Source: Oleiharenicola lentus
GTDB lineage: Bacteria; Verrucomicrobiota; Verrucomicrobiia; Opitutales; Opitutaceae
Length of the DNA: 64,000 nucleotides
NCBI RefSeq assembly: GCF_004118375.1
Contig: NZ_SDHX01000001.1
Span: forward strand, 1,553,693 to 1,617,692
Direction: 5' to 3'
Part shown: positions 1-9,973 of the stretch, piece after piece
Layout: every line of letters starts with the position of its first letter
Numbering within the stretch: the stretch's first letter is position 1
Program-made: the position numbers and the translations under genes
Notes under the pieces: generated by a model
The model's database searches: none
What the model was told of the DNA's origin: nothing
Seen by the model: the letters and a program-made list of their open reading frames with translations, nothing else

Positions 1-966
1 GCCGTGCTTTCGCTCCGGGCCGTCATCAACGACGCCCTGCTCGGAGTGCGCACGCAGTTCTACACGGTGCTGCTCAATCGCGAGCGCATCAAGGTGCAGG
101 AACAAAACATCGAGCTCCTTCAACGCCAGCTCCAGGACGTGAAGAACCGCTACGAGGCAGGCACGGTCTCCAACTTCGAGGTCCTCCGCGCCGAGGTCGC
201 CCTGGCCAACGCCCAGCCCGCCCTGATCATCGCGCGCAACGACTACCGTATCGCCATCGAGGAGCTGCGCCAAGCCATGGGTTATGTGGCGGCCAGCGAC
301 AACAACGTGACCAAGGTACCGGACTTCCTCGGCACGTTGGACTTCAATCCGAGCAGCTTTGAGCTGCGGTCGGCTCTCGTCACCGCCCGCGAGCAGCGCC
401 CTGACCTGAAGCGCCTTGCCAAGCTGACCGACGCTTCCGAGCAGAATGTCACCGCCAGCCGCGCCGGCCGCCTGCCGAACGTCTCGGCCTTCGGGTCCTA
501 CGACTGGCGCCAGGCGCCGCTCGCGAGCAACCGCTCGTCTCTCGACGGCTGGACCGTTGGCGTGCAGTCGAGCTGGGATATCTTTGACGGTCGGTCCACC
601 GCCGGCCGGGTGGCTCAGGCCCGGTCGATCTTGGAACAAAACCGCCTGGCCCTGGCGGAGGCCCAGCTGGGCGTCGAGGTCGAGGTCCGCCGGGCCATCT
701 CGTCGCTTCAGGAATCAACCGAGCTGGCCGAGGCCTCCAAGAAGGTGGTCGAACAGGCCGAGGAAGCCGTTCGTTTGGCCAATGCCCGCTACTCCGCCGG
801 CACTGCCACCCAGCTCGATGTGCTGACCTCGCAGGTCGATCTCACGACCGCCCGGCTCAACCAGCTCCAAGCCTACTATCGTTACAACATCGCCGTCGCG
901 TCCGTCCGCAACGCCATGGGCTTGTCCGACGAGTCTCTTCCCGCCGGCGAGCTCAAGTATCCCTGA
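1..966 (+). CDS. TolC-family outer membrane efflux protein (5' truncated by window edge)
   Basis: TolC-type proteins form trimeric outer-membrane channels that work with an inner-membrane pump and an adaptor to export drugs or proteins. The frame is open at the first base, so the signal peptide and first part lie outside the window; 321 codons are visible against roughly 450-500 in the family. Two structural half-repeats typical of the family can be seen: RYEAGTVSNFEVLRAEVALA near visible residue 50 and RYSAGTATQLDVLTSQVDL near residue 263, each starting a long helical hairpin strand rich in Ala, Gln, Glu and Arg. A strong terminator follows the stop codon, so it is probably the last gene of an efflux operon whose pump genes lie upstream. 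The family call is secure; the substrate is unknown. Confidence 0.9.
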   Translation, partial: AVLSLRAVINDALLGVRTQFYTVLLNRERIKVQEQNIELLQRQLQDVKNRYEAGTVSNFEVLRAEVALANAQPALIIARNDYRIAIEELRQAMGYVAASDNNVTKVPDFLGTLDFNPSSFELRSALVTAREQRPDLKRLAKLTDASEQNVTASRAGRLPNVSAFGSYDWRQAPLASNRSSLDGWTVGVQSSWDIFDGRSTAGRVAQARSILEQNRLALAEAQLGVEVEVRRAISSLQESTELAEASKKVVEQAEEAVRLANARYSAGTATQLDVLTSQVDLTTARLNQLQAYYRYNIAVASVRNAMGLSDESLPAGELKYP

Positions 967-986
967 CCCGCTTTGCCGCGCGAACC

Positions 987-1011
987 GGGCCGCCTCCGGG
1001 CGGCCCTTTTT
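987..1011 (+). terminator. Rho-independent terminator after the TolC-family gene
   Basis: A perfect 8-bp G+C stem (GGGCCGCC and GGCGGCCC) with a TCCG tetraloop is followed at once by five T. It lies 20 bases after the TolC stop codon and before the AsmA-like gene, so it should separate the two transcription units. Confidence 0.9.
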
Positions 1012-1062
1012 CTTCGCGCCTCGGGCAACTTTGGCCACGCTCAAGTGTCGTAAGCGCATCGC

Positions 1063-4000
1063 ATGAAGCCTGTTCGAGTTCTGCTGGTTTTGTCAGGAGT
1101 GGTGCTGGGGTTCTCCGCCTTGGCAGTGGGGTTGGCGCTGACCCCTGCGGTCCAGCGTTGGGCCGTGTTGCGCGCCTTGCAGGACCGGCCGGAACTCAAG
1201 GTGGAGCTCGCCACGGTTTCGGCCGGATTTTCCGGCGCCACGGTCACCGGCTTCAAGGCGGTGCACCAAGGCTTGCCCGTCCGCTTCGAGCGACTGGAGG
1301 CGGACTTTTCACCGTTGGCCTACCTCTTGGGCGGGCACCTGCGCATCAGCCGGCTCACGGTCACGGGTCTGGAGGTGGATGCCAGCGGTGTTTCCCGGAC
1401 CAAGGCTGAGGCCGCCGCCGCTGGCGCGCCCGCGGCTGCGCCGGGTCTGTTGGCCCGGGTGCAGCTGCCCTTTGATCTCACGCTGGGCGATATCCGGGTT
1501 GAGGGACGCGCCTTGCTCCCGGCCGACCCTGGGCAGGCGCCTGTGGAAGCGACCTACACGATCACCGGCGGCAAGTTCTCCGCCGGACAGGAAGGCCAGC
1601 TGCAGCTCGATGCGCGGCTGCGTCACCCTTCGGCCAAGGCCGGCGTCAATTCGCTGCAGGCCCAGGCCGCGCTGCGCGCCACGCTCACCCCGCAGCGGCG
1701 TTTTACGAAGGTCGGCCTGACGACCCTCGTGGACGCCGAGGGCCCCGCGCTCACGGGCACCAGCCAGCTCAAGGTCGGCGCCGAGGTTTACCAATCCTCC
1801 ACCGGTGAAAACTACGAGGTGACGGTGAGCACGCTGCTCCAGGGGCAGGCGGAAAACGCGCTGATCGTCCGCGCCCTGTTGCCGGCGGGCACGCAGCGCT
1901 ACGAAGGGGAGTGGGCGCTCAAGGCCCGCACCGCCCAGCTGGAGCCATTCGCGTTGGGCAGCAAGTTGCCCGATTTCGACGCCACGGGTGACGGTCGTTT
2001 TGCGTTCGACGCCTCGAGCTTTAACTTTGGCCTGGAAGGCGAGTTGCAGGGCCGCGTAAGCCAGCTGGAAATTTTGGACCCGGCTTGGCGCGCCTTCGGC
2101 AACTTGAAGGTCGCGGCCGATTTCGACGTCAGCCAGCAGGGCGGGGTGGTGGAGGTCAGGCGTTTCAAGGCTTCGCTGTCCGGTCAGCAGCCCGTTCTGC
2201 AAATTCACAACACGGCGTCGCTGCGCTTCAATCTGGCCAATCGGGAACTGCTCACCAACGGCGCGGGCACCGATGCGCTCCTCAGCCTCAACCTGCAGGG
2301 ACTCCCTCTCGCCTGGGTGCGCACCTTTGTCCGTCCGGTGGACATCTCCGGCGGGGTGGTGACGGGCAAGCTGGACCTGCTGCGTTCCACGGCCGGGGCG
2401 ACCGAGTCCACCTTGCGCGGCGAACTGCGCGTCAATGAAATCACCGTGGTCCGTGACGGCCGCGCTTGGCTGGACAAGGCGGCGCTGGAAACCCGCATCG
2501 AATCCACCCTGACGGCCGGGAACGTCAACGTGCCGCGGCTGGAACTGGCCCTGCGCACGCCAACAGGGGACGAATTTGCCTTCACCGGTCGCGTGTCCGT
2601 CTTGGCCGGCGCGGATGCTCCTGTCGCCATCGGCGGCAATTTCAGCCTGCAGACGCCCAAGCTGCTTGAAACCTGGCTCCCCGGTGCACCGGTCTCGGCG
2701 AAGGGCGAGATCGGCCTGAGCTTGCGCGGCAATCTGGCCGAGGTGCAGCCCGGCCGGATCGAGGTCCGCCAAGGCCCTGGTCGTGCCCTCCTCGACGCGA
2801 CGATTGCCCAGTCGTTCAAGCTGGATCTGACCACCCATGCGCTGCAACCGCAGGAACCGGCTCGCCCGGTCGCGCGCCTGCTCGTCGGGCGGTTGCCCCT
2901 GGCGGCGTTCGGACTGACCCAACCCGGGGCGGTTCTCGGCGGCGCGGTGCAACAAGGCGACTTTGAGATCGGCGTCAGCGAGGGCCGGATCGTTGCTCGT
3001 CCGCTCGCACCGTTCCGCGTGACGGAAATTTCCCTGACGCAAAACCGTCAGACCATGCTGACCGCGCTCGCGCTCGACGCGCAGCCGGTGGTGGAATATC
3101 TTGGCCCGGGCAATCTGGCGGTGCGCTCGGGTGAGACTGTCATCCGGGGCGCGCAAGGCCCGCTGGTGACGCTGAAAACCGAGGTGGTGCAGTCCCCGGG
3201 CCGCGACACCCAGGCGATGGCGACTTTCAACCTCGAGGTTCCGGCCCTGGTGGCGCAACCGTTGTTCGCCGGCGCCCAGGCGGTGAATGCCGGCCGGGCC
3301 AGCGGCGAGGTCCGCGCCGCCCTGGGTTCGCACAGCCAGATCGAGGCGCGCGTCACCTTGAACGGTCTCACCCTTGCCGATAGCGGACAAATTCTGCCGG
3401 TTGCCAACCTGGGCTTTCGGGGCGAAGTCCATGAAAACGGCGCGGTCGCGATCCAGGCCCCGCTGCTGCTCGACAATGCCGGCCGCCGCTCCGACCTGAA
3501 TTTCGCCCTGGAACTCTCGCCGCTCGGCCGCGGCTATTCCGTGGACGGACGGGTCACCGGCCAGCAGGTCGAGTTGGAAGACCTGCTCGGGGTGCTGGCG
3601 GTGTTTTCCTCCGTGGCGGCGCCCGACTCCGGCGACAAACCGGCGCTGAACGGCACGATCCCCCCGGATACCGTCGCGGCGTGGTCTCGCTTCAGCGGAC
3701 GCCTCGCACTCGACGTGAAGGCCGTCACCCGCGGCCAGGATTGGGCAATGACCGGTCTGACCGGTGATGTCGCCATCGAGCCCACGTTGCTGAACCTCCA
3801 GAAGCTCGAGGCCGCCTTCAGCGAAAAGAGCCGTCTGACGGCGAAGATGGAGCTGCGGTTCACCGGCGGTCCCATGCCCTACCGGTTGAACGGCGACTAC
3901 GCGCTGAACGAATTCGACGCCGGCAAACTTTTCCGCGCGCTCGAAGCCACGAAGGCCCCCACGGTGGAAGGACTGTTTGATGTGACCGGCCGATTTGCGG

Positions 4001-4608
4001 GGAGCGGCGAAAACCCTTCCCGGGCCCTCGACCGGGTGCAGGGCGAGTTCCGCTTCACGAGCCGGCAGGGCATTTTCCGCGGCCTGCAGCGCTCCGCCGG
4101 CAAACTTTCGATGAGCTCGAAGGCGGTGGAGTTTGGCGCTTCCGTGCTGGGCTCGATCCTCGGTTCCGACAAGGCCGTGAAAACCGCCGAGAAAGTCGCC
4201 GGGCAGGCCTACTTCGTCGACCAGCTCGCGCAGAGCATCGGCGAGTTCAACTACGACCTGCTCAGCGTGAAACTCTCGCGCGACGAGCTGCTCAACATGA
4301 ATCTCGAGGACATCAGCCTGGTCTCGCCGGAGATCCGGCTCAACGGCCGGGGCAGCGTGAGCTACGTGACCGGTCAGCCCCTGTTGGAGCAGCCGCTGAG
4401 CGCTTCGCTCAGCATCGCCACCCGCGGCAAGGTCGAGCAGCTCTTCGACAAGCTCCGGCTGCTTGATTCGACCAAGGACGAACTCGGCTACAGCCGGAGC
4501 AAGGAGACCGTCAGCATCGGCGGCAGCCTCGCGAAGCCGGATGCGAGTGCCTTTTTCACGCGCATGGCCACGTCGAAGATCGCCGATTTTCTCGACATGG
4601 AAAACTGA
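1063..4608 (+). CDS. AsmA-like large envelope protein
   Basis: A 1181-residue protein with one N-terminal membrane anchor (about residues 5-28, LLVLSGVVLGFSALAVGLAL) and a long, beta-rich, repetitive periplasmic part. The N-terminus (anchor, a short conserved block around residues 40-70, then 'LRISRLTVTGLEVD') and the C-terminal part (about residues 960-1181, with alternating NGRGSVSY and SIGGSLAKPDAS strands) match the AsmA/TamB/DUF3971 style. Family members are thought to be bridge-like proteins moving phospholipid between the membranes or aiding outer-membrane assembly; that role is inferred from the family. The ATG is chosen because the anchor follows directly. It stands alone after a terminator, and an unrelated aldo/keto reductase follows. 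The membership is likely, the subfamily uncertain. Confidence 0.75.
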   Translation: MKPVRVLLVLSGVVLGFSALAVGLALTPAVQRWAVLRALQDRPELKVELATVSAGFSGATVTGFKAVHQGLPVRFERLEADFSPLAYLLGGHLRISRLTVTGLEVDASGVSRTKAEAAAAGAPAAAPGLLARVQLPFDLTLGDIRVEGRALLPADPGQAPVEATYTITGGKFSAGQEGQLQLDARLRHPSAKAGVNSLQAQAALRATLTPQRRFTKVGLTTLVDAEGPALTGTSQLKVGAEVYQSSTGENYEVTVSTLLQGQAENALIVRALLPAGTQRYEGEWALKARTAQLEPFALGSKLPDFDATGDGRFAFDASSFNFGLEGELQGRVSQLEILDPAWRAFGNLKVAADFDVSQQGGVVEVRRFKASLSGQQPVLQIHNTASLRFNLANRELLTNGAGTDALLSLNLQGLPLAWVRTFVRPVDISGGVVTGKLDLLRSTAGATESTLRGELRVNEITVVRDGRAWLDKAALETRIESTLTAGNVNVPRLELALRTPTGDEFAFTGRVSVLAGADAPVAIGGNFSLQTPKLLETWLPGAPVSAKGEIGLSLRGNLAEVQPGRIEVRQGPGRALLDATIAQSFKLDLTTHALQPQEPARPVARLLVGRLPLAAFGLTQPGAVLGGAVQQGDFEIGVSEGRIVARPLAPFRVTEISLTQNRQTMLTALALDAQPVVEYLGPGNLAVRSGETVIRGAQGPLVTLKTEVVQSPGRDTQAMATFNLEVPALVAQPLFAGAQAVNAGRASGEVRAALGSHSQIEARVTLNGLTLADSGQILPVANLGFRGEVHENGAVAIQAPLLLDNAGRRSDLNFALELSPLGRGYSVDGRVTGQQVELEDLLGVLAVFSSVAAPDSGDKPALNGTIPPDTVAAWSRFSGRLALDVKAVTRGQDWAMTGLTGDVAIEPTLLNLQKLEAAFSEKSRLTAKMELRFTGGPMPYRLNGDYALNEFDAGKLFRALEATKAPTVEGLFDVTGRFAGSGENPSRALDRVQGEFRFTSRQGIFRGLQRSAGKLSMSSKAVEFGASVLGSILGSDKAVKTAEKVAGQAYFVDQLAQSIGEFNYDLLSVKLSRDELLNMNLEDISLVSPEIRLNGRGSVSYVTGQPLLEQPLSASLSIATRGKVEQLFDKLRLLDSTKDELGYSRSKETVSIGGSLAKPDASAFFTRMATSKIADFLDMEN

Positions 4609-4667
4609 GTCCGCTGTTAGAGCGGTTTCGTCTTTGCGAAGAGGGAGCGGTGGGCAAGTGTGCCGGC

Positions 4668-5657
4668 ATGAACACACGCATATTCGGCAAGACGGGCAGG
4701 GTGGTGGGGGAGGTTGGTCTCGGCTGCTGGCAAATCGGTGGCAACTGGGGTGAGGTGTCCGACGACACCGCCCTGGCCGTCCTCCGCACGGCCTACGAGC
4801 AGGGCACGACCTTTTTCGACACCGCCGACGTCTACGGTGGCGGCCGCAGCGAGACGCTCATCGGGAAATTTCTGAAGGAAACCAAGGCGCGCGACCGGCT
4901 GTTCATCGCCACCAAGCTCGGTCGCCGTGGCGATCCGGGCTGGCCGGCGAACTTCTCGCGCGAGGTCATCCGGAAACACACGGAGGATTCGCTGAAGAAT
5001 CTGGGAATCGATGCGCTCGACCTGACCCAGTTCCATTGCATCCCGCCCGAGGTGCTCAGGCGCGGCGAGGTCTTCGGCTGGCTTGAGGAGCTGAAGCGCG
5101 AGGGCAAGATCAAGGCTTATGGTGCCAGCGTCGAAGCGATGGACGAGGCGCTGTGGTGCTGCGCCCAGCCGGGCTGTGCCTCGCTCCAGATTATCTTCAG
5201 CATCTTCCGGCAGAAACCGATTCATGCGCTCTTCGACACGGCCCGGGCCAATGGCGTCGCGCTCATCGTGCGTCTGCCGCTCGCCAGCGGCCTGCTCAGC
5301 GGCCGCATGACGAAGGCCACGACGTTCCCGGCCGACGACCACCGCAACTTCAACCGCGATGGCGCGGCATTCAACGTCGGCGAAACTTTCGCCGGTCTGC
5401 CCTTTGCGAAGGGCGTCGAGCTGGCCGACGCGCTCAAGGCACAGGTGCCCGCCGGCCTGACCCTGGCGGAGATGGCACTGCGCTGGTGCCTCGATTTCGA
5501 GGCGGTAAGTGTGATCATCCCGGGCGCGAAAAATCCCGAACAGGCCCGCGCCAACGTCCGCGCCAGCACCCTCGCGCCGCTCGGCGCCACCAAGCACGTC
5601 CAACTCGCCGCCTTCTACGAGCGTCACGTCGCGGCCCAGATCCGGGGTCCCTACTGA
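4668..5657 (+). CDS. Aldo/keto reductase
   Basis: NAD(P)H-dependent oxidoreductase of the aldo/keto reductase superfamily, cytosolic, 329 residues with a single TIM-barrel domain. The catalytic tetrad is visible: Asp51 and Tyr56 in FDTADVYGGGRSE, Lys83 in FIATKLG and His123 in LTQFHC. The C-terminal cofactor-binding stretch SVIIPGAKNPEQARAN near residue 285 is typical. An in-frame GTG lies 18 bases upstream, but the ATG is preferred because the protein then starts at the conserved MNTRIFGKTG barrel strand. It lies 59 bases after the AsmA-like gene and before a repeat element, with no functional link visible to either neighbour. Substrate unknown. Confidence 0.9.
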   Translation: MNTRIFGKTGRVVGEVGLGCWQIGGNWGEVSDDTALAVLRTAYEQGTTFFDTADVYGGGRSETLIGKFLKETKARDRLFIATKLGRRGDPGWPANFSREVIRKHTEDSLKNLGIDALDLTQFHCIPPEVLRRGEVFGWLEELKREGKIKAYGASVEAMDEALWCCAQPGCASLQIIFSIFRQKPIHALFDTARANGVALIVRLPLASGLLSGRMTKATTFPADDHRNFNRDGAAFNVGETFAGLPFAKGVELADALKAQVPAGLTLAEMALRWCLDFEAVSVIIPGAKNPEQARANVRASTLAPLGATKHVQLAAFYERHVAAQIRGPY

Positions 5658-5663
5658 GGGAGG

Positions 5664-5762
5664 TAACAAGTGACAGGTGCCAAGTATCAAGAGGCTGTGC
5701 TTCCCGGTCTTGTCACTTGATCCTTGGACCTTGATACTTTCGGCGGAAGCTTGCCTCCGCCG
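5664..5762. repeat. Inverted intergenic repeat, CAAGT family, plus a GC hairpin
   Basis: The left arm (5665-5693) is made of CAAGTGACA / CCAAGTATCA words, and the right arm (5709-5740) carries the same words in reverse complement. Between them lies a GTGCTTC core. The element ends in a separate 7-bp hairpin, CGGCGGA ... TCCGCCG, at 5741-5762. A second copy of the CAAGT family lies at 44109-44187. It fills the gap between the aldo/keto reductase and potC. Confidence 0.7.
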
Positions 5763-5797
5763 TGACTTGGCATGATAAGCGCTGCCAGCTTTTTGCG

Positions 5798-6604
5798 ATG
5801 CCCGCATCCCGTCCGCTCATTCCCTCCGGTCTGACCCTCCTCAATTGGTTCCTGCGTGGTTGGACGACGCTCGTGTTCGTGTTTCTCTACGTGCCGATCG
5901 CCGTGTTGGTGGTGTTTTCGTTCAATTCGTCGCGTCTGAACATCGTCTGGGAGAGCTTCACCTTCTCCTGGTATGAGCGGCTCGCGAGCAACACGCCGCT
6001 CATCCGCGCGGCGAAGAACAGCCTGATCATTGCCACGGCCACGACGATCCTGTCGGTCGTCATCGGCACGGCCGGCGCCTGGCTGCTGCACCGCTACCGC
6101 TTCCGGTTCTCCCGGGCGATCCAGACGCTCGTGGCCATCCCGATGGTCATGCCCGAGATCCTGCTCGGCATCAGCCTGCTCATCATGTTTGTGACCATCG
6201 GGCTGAACCTCGGCTTCGCCTCGGTCATCATCGGGCATGTGACTTTCAGCTTTCCGTTCGTGCTCGTGGCCGTGCAGGCGCGTTTGCAGGGCCTCGATTC
6301 CTCGCTGGAGGAGGCGGCCCTCGATCTCGGGGCGACGCCGCTCAAGGCCTTCTGGCTGGTCATCGTGCCCAGCCTGCGTCCGGCGATCATCGCGGGCGGA
6401 CTCATGGCCTTTACGCTTTCGATGGACGAGCTGATCGTCACCGTCTTTGTGAAGTCCGCCGCCTCGGCCACGCTGCCGGTGAAGGTCTTCGACATGGCCC
6501 GCGTCGGTCTCAATCCCATGCTCAACGCGCTCTCGGCCATCTTCATCGTCGCCACGGTCGCCTTTGTGCTCTTTTCGGAATACCTCAAGAAACTCAGCCG
6601 CTGA
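5798..6604 (+). CDS. potC: Spermidine/putrescine ABC transporter permease PotC
   Basis: Inner-membrane permease subunit of a polyamine importer, 268 residues with about six membrane segments. The EAA loop that docks on the ATPase is EEAALDLGATPLKAFWLVI near residue 170. An in-frame GTG 36 bases upstream would overlap a repeat hairpin, so the ATG giving MPASRPLIPSG is preferred. It is the first gene of a potC-potD-potB-potA cluster, whereas the Escherichia coli order is potA-B-C-D. The solute-binding gene follows after 25 bases. The family call is firm; whether spermidine or putrescine is preferred cannot be read from the sequence. Confidence 0.9.
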   Translation: MPASRPLIPSGLTLLNWFLRGWTTLVFVFLYVPIAVLVVFSFNSSRLNIVWESFTFSWYERLASNTPLIRAAKNSLIIATATTILSVVIGTAGAWLLHRYRFRFSRAIQTLVAIPMVMPEILLGISLLIMFVTIGLNLGFASVIIGHVTFSFPFVLVAVQARLQGLDSSLEEAALDLGATPLKAFWLVIVPSLRPAIIAGGLMAFTLSMDELIVTVFVKSAASATLPVKVFDMARVGLNPMLNALSAIFIVATVAFVLFSEYLKKLSR

Positions 6605-6629
6605 ACCCTCAACCCATCCCCCCACATCC

Positions 6630-7652
6630 ATGAAATCGCTCAAGCAGCTCCTTCTCGCGCTCGCCGTCCTCACCGGCTCGCTCGGCCTGAATGCGGCCGA
6701 ACTCAACCTCTTCGGCTGGTCCGAATATGTCCCGCAGGACGTGCTCGACGGCTTCACCAAGGAGACCGGCATCAAGGTCAACTTCGAGACCTATGCCTCC
6801 AACGAGGAGCTGCTCTCCAAGCTCGTGGCCGGCGGCGGCAACTACGACCTCATCCAGCCCTCCGAATACGCCGCGGAGCTGATGATCCGCCGCAAGATGC
6901 TTGCGCCCCTCAACAAGGCGAAGATTCCCAACCTCAAGAACGTCGCGCCCGAATTCAAGGGCCTCGCGCACGATCCCAAGGACGAGTTCACCGTGCCCTA
7001 CATGTCCGGCACCGTCGGCATCGTGGTGAACACCGAAAAGGTCAAGGACCCCATTCGCGGCTACAAGGACGTGTTTCAGCCCAAGTTCAAGGATCGGCTC
7101 GTCGTGCTCGACGACAACCGCGAGATCGTGACCTGGGCCCTCTACACCGCCGGCCTGCCCGCCAACGAGATCAACTCGGCCAGCCTCGCCAAGGTCCGTC
7201 CCATCATCGCCCAGTGGGTCAAGCTCGTGAAGGTCTTCGACTCCGGCAGCCCGAAGACCGCCCTGATCAACGGTGACGTGGACATCGGCATCGTCTGGAG
7301 CGGCGAGGCCGCGCTCCTGTGGAATGAGGACAAGAAGTTCAAATACGTGCTGCCCGCGGAGGGCGCGCACCGTTTCATTGACATCTTCTGCATCCCGGCC
7401 GACGCCCCGCACAAGGACGCCGCCCACGCCTTCATCAACTACATCCTCCGCCCTGAGGTCTCAAAGATCATCTCCCGCGACTTCCCCTACACGAATCCCA
7501 ACATTGAGGCGCGCAAGCTCCTCTCGCCCGAGGAACTCGCCAACCCGGCCAGCTACCCGGCCGGCCCGGCCAAGCTCGAGACCTTCCGCGACATCGGCAA
7601 GGCCGCGGCCGAAATCGACGAGCTGATGACCGACATCAAGAGCGCGCAGTGA
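6630..7652 (+). CDS. potD: Polyamine-binding periplasmic protein PotD
   Basis: Extracytoplasmic solute-binding protein that delivers spermidine or putrescine to the PotBC permease. It has 340 residues: a signal peptide (MKSLKQLLLALAVLTGSLGL, cleavage near NAA-ELNLF) and then the mature start ELNLFGWSEYVP, which is characteristic of PotD/PotF. Family landmarks include YDLIQPSEY, VPYMSGTVGI and the C-terminal FPYTNPN. The start is fixed by the signal peptide; the longer upstream frame would bury it. It lies between the two permease genes and is followed by a double-hairpin repeat that could stabilise or partly terminate the transcript after this highly expressed component (inference). Confidence 0.92.
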   Translation: MKSLKQLLLALAVLTGSLGLNAAELNLFGWSEYVPQDVLDGFTKETGIKVNFETYASNEELLSKLVAGGGNYDLIQPSEYAAELMIRRKMLAPLNKAKIPNLKNVAPEFKGLAHDPKDEFTVPYMSGTVGIVVNTEKVKDPIRGYKDVFQPKFKDRLVVLDDNREIVTWALYTAGLPANEINSASLAKVRPIIAQWVKLVKVFDSGSPKTALINGDVDIGIVWSGEAALLWNEDKKFKYVLPAEGAHRFIDIFCIPADAPHKDAAHAFINYILRPEVSKIISRDFPYTNPNIEARKLLSPEELANPASYPAGPAKLETFRDIGKAAAEIDELMTDIKSAQ

Positions 7653-7665
7653 AGAGCTTGGCCCT

Positions 7666-7726
7666 TGTAGTGGCGGCCTATGACCGCCGGTTTGCATACG
7701 GACGGCGGTCATAGACTGCCGCTACA
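7666..7726. repeat. Double-hairpin (BIME-like) repeat between potD and potB
   Basis: Two 24-base arms (7666-7689 and 7703-7726) are inverted copies with three differences, two of which still pair as G-T. Each arm begins with TGTAG on its own outer end and folds into its own hairpin (GGCGG stem with loop CCTATGA on the left; loop TCATAGA on the right). The spacer is 13 bases. Single TGTAG-plus-hairpin relatives lie at 17971-17995 and 19931-19956. Confidence 0.85.
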
Positions 7727-7732
7727 GCCACC

Positions 7733-8614
7733 ATGCACCCCGGCACCGCCCCCGCCATCGCAATCTCCGACCACACCCGCCCTGGGTGGAAGGCGTGGGC
7801 GTTGCTCGCTCCGATGGTGCTGTGGCTGGTCCTGTTCGTCGTCGTGCCGGGACTGATCCTGCTGGTTTACAGCTTCTGCGAGCGCGACGAAATCGGCGGG
7901 GTGGTGTTCACGTTCACCTGGGAAAACTACGAACGCGTTTTCGACCCGGTCTATCTGCGCATCTTTGGCCGTTCGGTTTGGTATGCTGCGCTGACCACTG
8001 CCATTTGCGCGGTCGTGGGCTACCCGGTGGCCTACTACATCGCCCGCGTGCCGGAGTCGCTGCGCAACCGGCTCCTGCTGCTCGTGATGGTGCCGTTCTG
8101 GACCAGCTTCCTCATCCGCACCTTCGCGTGGATCACCATCCTCAAGCAGGAGGGGCTGCTCAACAGTCTCGTGAAGGCGATGGGCGCGAGCATCGGGCCG
8201 TTCGATCTGCTCTACACGCCGACCGCCGTCGTCATCGGCCTCGTCTATGCCTACCTGCCGTTCATGATCCTGCCGATCTACGGCAGTGCCGAGAAGCTCG
8301 ACAACTCGCTCATCGAGGCCGCCTACGACCTCGGGGCCAGTCCGGTGCGCGCGTTCTCCTCGGTGATCGTGCCGCTCACCATGCCGGGCATCGCGGCGGG
8401 CACGCTGCTGGTGTTCGTGCCGGCCATCGGCATGTTTGCGATCACCGACTTGATGGGTGGGGCCAAGGTGCCCATGATCGGCAACGTGATCCAGAACCAG
8501 TTCCTGCTCGCCCGCAACTGGCCCTTCGGGGCCGCGCTCGGCGTCGTTTTCATGCTCATGTTCATCGTCACCTACGTGATTCTCCAACGCCGCGGAACGC
8601 CGAAGGAAGCCTGA
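7733..8614 (+). CDS. potB: Spermidine/putrescine ABC transporter permease PotB
   Basis: Second inner-membrane permease of the polyamine importer, 293 residues. Six membrane segments can be read, starting with WALLAPMVLWLVLFVVVPGL. The EAA loop EAAYDLGASPVRAFSSVIV is near residue 195. It pairs with PotC to form the channel and contacts PotA. The ATG lies only six bases after the double-hairpin repeat, so a hairpin may sit over the ribosome-binding region in the polycistronic RNA. It is followed by a long repeat element and then potA. Confidence 0.92.
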   Translation: MHPGTAPAIAISDHTRPGWKAWALLAPMVLWLVLFVVVPGLILLVYSFCERDEIGGVVFTFTWENYERVFDPVYLRIFGRSVWYAALTTAICAVVGYPVAYYIARVPESLRNRLLLLVMVPFWTSFLIRTFAWITILKQEGLLNSLVKAMGASIGPFDLLYTPTAVVIGLVYAYLPFMILPIYGSAEKLDNSLIEAAYDLGASPVRAFSSVIVPLTMPGIAAGTLLVFVPAIGMFAITDLMGGAKVPMIGNVIQNQFLLARNWPFGAALGVVFMLMFIVTYVILQRRGTPKEA

Positions 8615-8615
8615 T

Positions 8616-8766
8616 GAGGTGAAACCTGACCATGAATGCGAAACCTGAGGAGGTGAGGATGTGAAACCTGAGGATTGGATCCGAGGATTTGGAATCCTCA
8701 CTCCCTCACCCCCTCAAATCCTCACCCCCTGATTTCACCCCCCCCCCCTCCGGCCCTCACCCCCTC
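8616..8766. repeat. Inverted repeat (GAAACCTGA and GAGGATTTGAGG families) with an 11-C tract
   Basis: GAAACCTGA occurs at 8621, 8640 and 8663. It is followed by a larger inverted block in which GAGGATTTGGA-like words on the left meet TCCTCACTCCCTCACC and AAATCCTCACCCCC on the right. The run of eleven C at 8738-8748 ends 19 bases before the potA start. Related GAAACCTGA arrays lie at 9866-9967, 10979-11069 and inside purL. Confidence 0.75.
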
Positions 8767-8767
8767 A

Positions 8768-9859
<1,092 letters not shown>

Positions 9860-9865
9860 GGGAGT

Positions 9866-9967
9866 GGAAAACCTGAAACTTGAAACCTGAGACCTGAAGC
9901 TCGGAACGAAGCATACTCTGTCTGGCTATTTCAGGTTTCCGGTCTCAAGTTTCCGGTCTCGTTTCCT
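9866..9967. repeat. Inverted repeat, GAAACCTGA family
   Basis: The left arm (9867-9899) has ACCTGAAACTTGAAACCTGA-type words. The right arm (9929-9967) has the reverse complements TCAGGTTTCC, AAGTTTCC and CGGTCTC. The centre contains GAACGAAGCAT, resembling GAATGAAGCACGCAT in the element at 10979-11069. It fills the gap between potA and the ATPase gene. Confidence 0.75.
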
Positions 9968-9973
9968 CGCCCC

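Noticed and set aside
1309-4677. Minus-strand open frame of over 1100 codons opposite the AsmA-like gene
   Set aside because: It is antisense to a recognised protein, rich in Arg/His/Gly/Gln without any domain, and explained by the lack of stop codons opposite G/C-ending codons.
5762-5797. Upstream GTG start for potC
   Set aside because: It sits in the last base pairs of a repeat hairpin and adds twelve residues with no conserved content.
8675-8767. Upstream ATG start for potA
   Set aside because: The 31 extra codons are encoded by the repeat and its run of C (a poly-proline stretch) and would vary with tract length.
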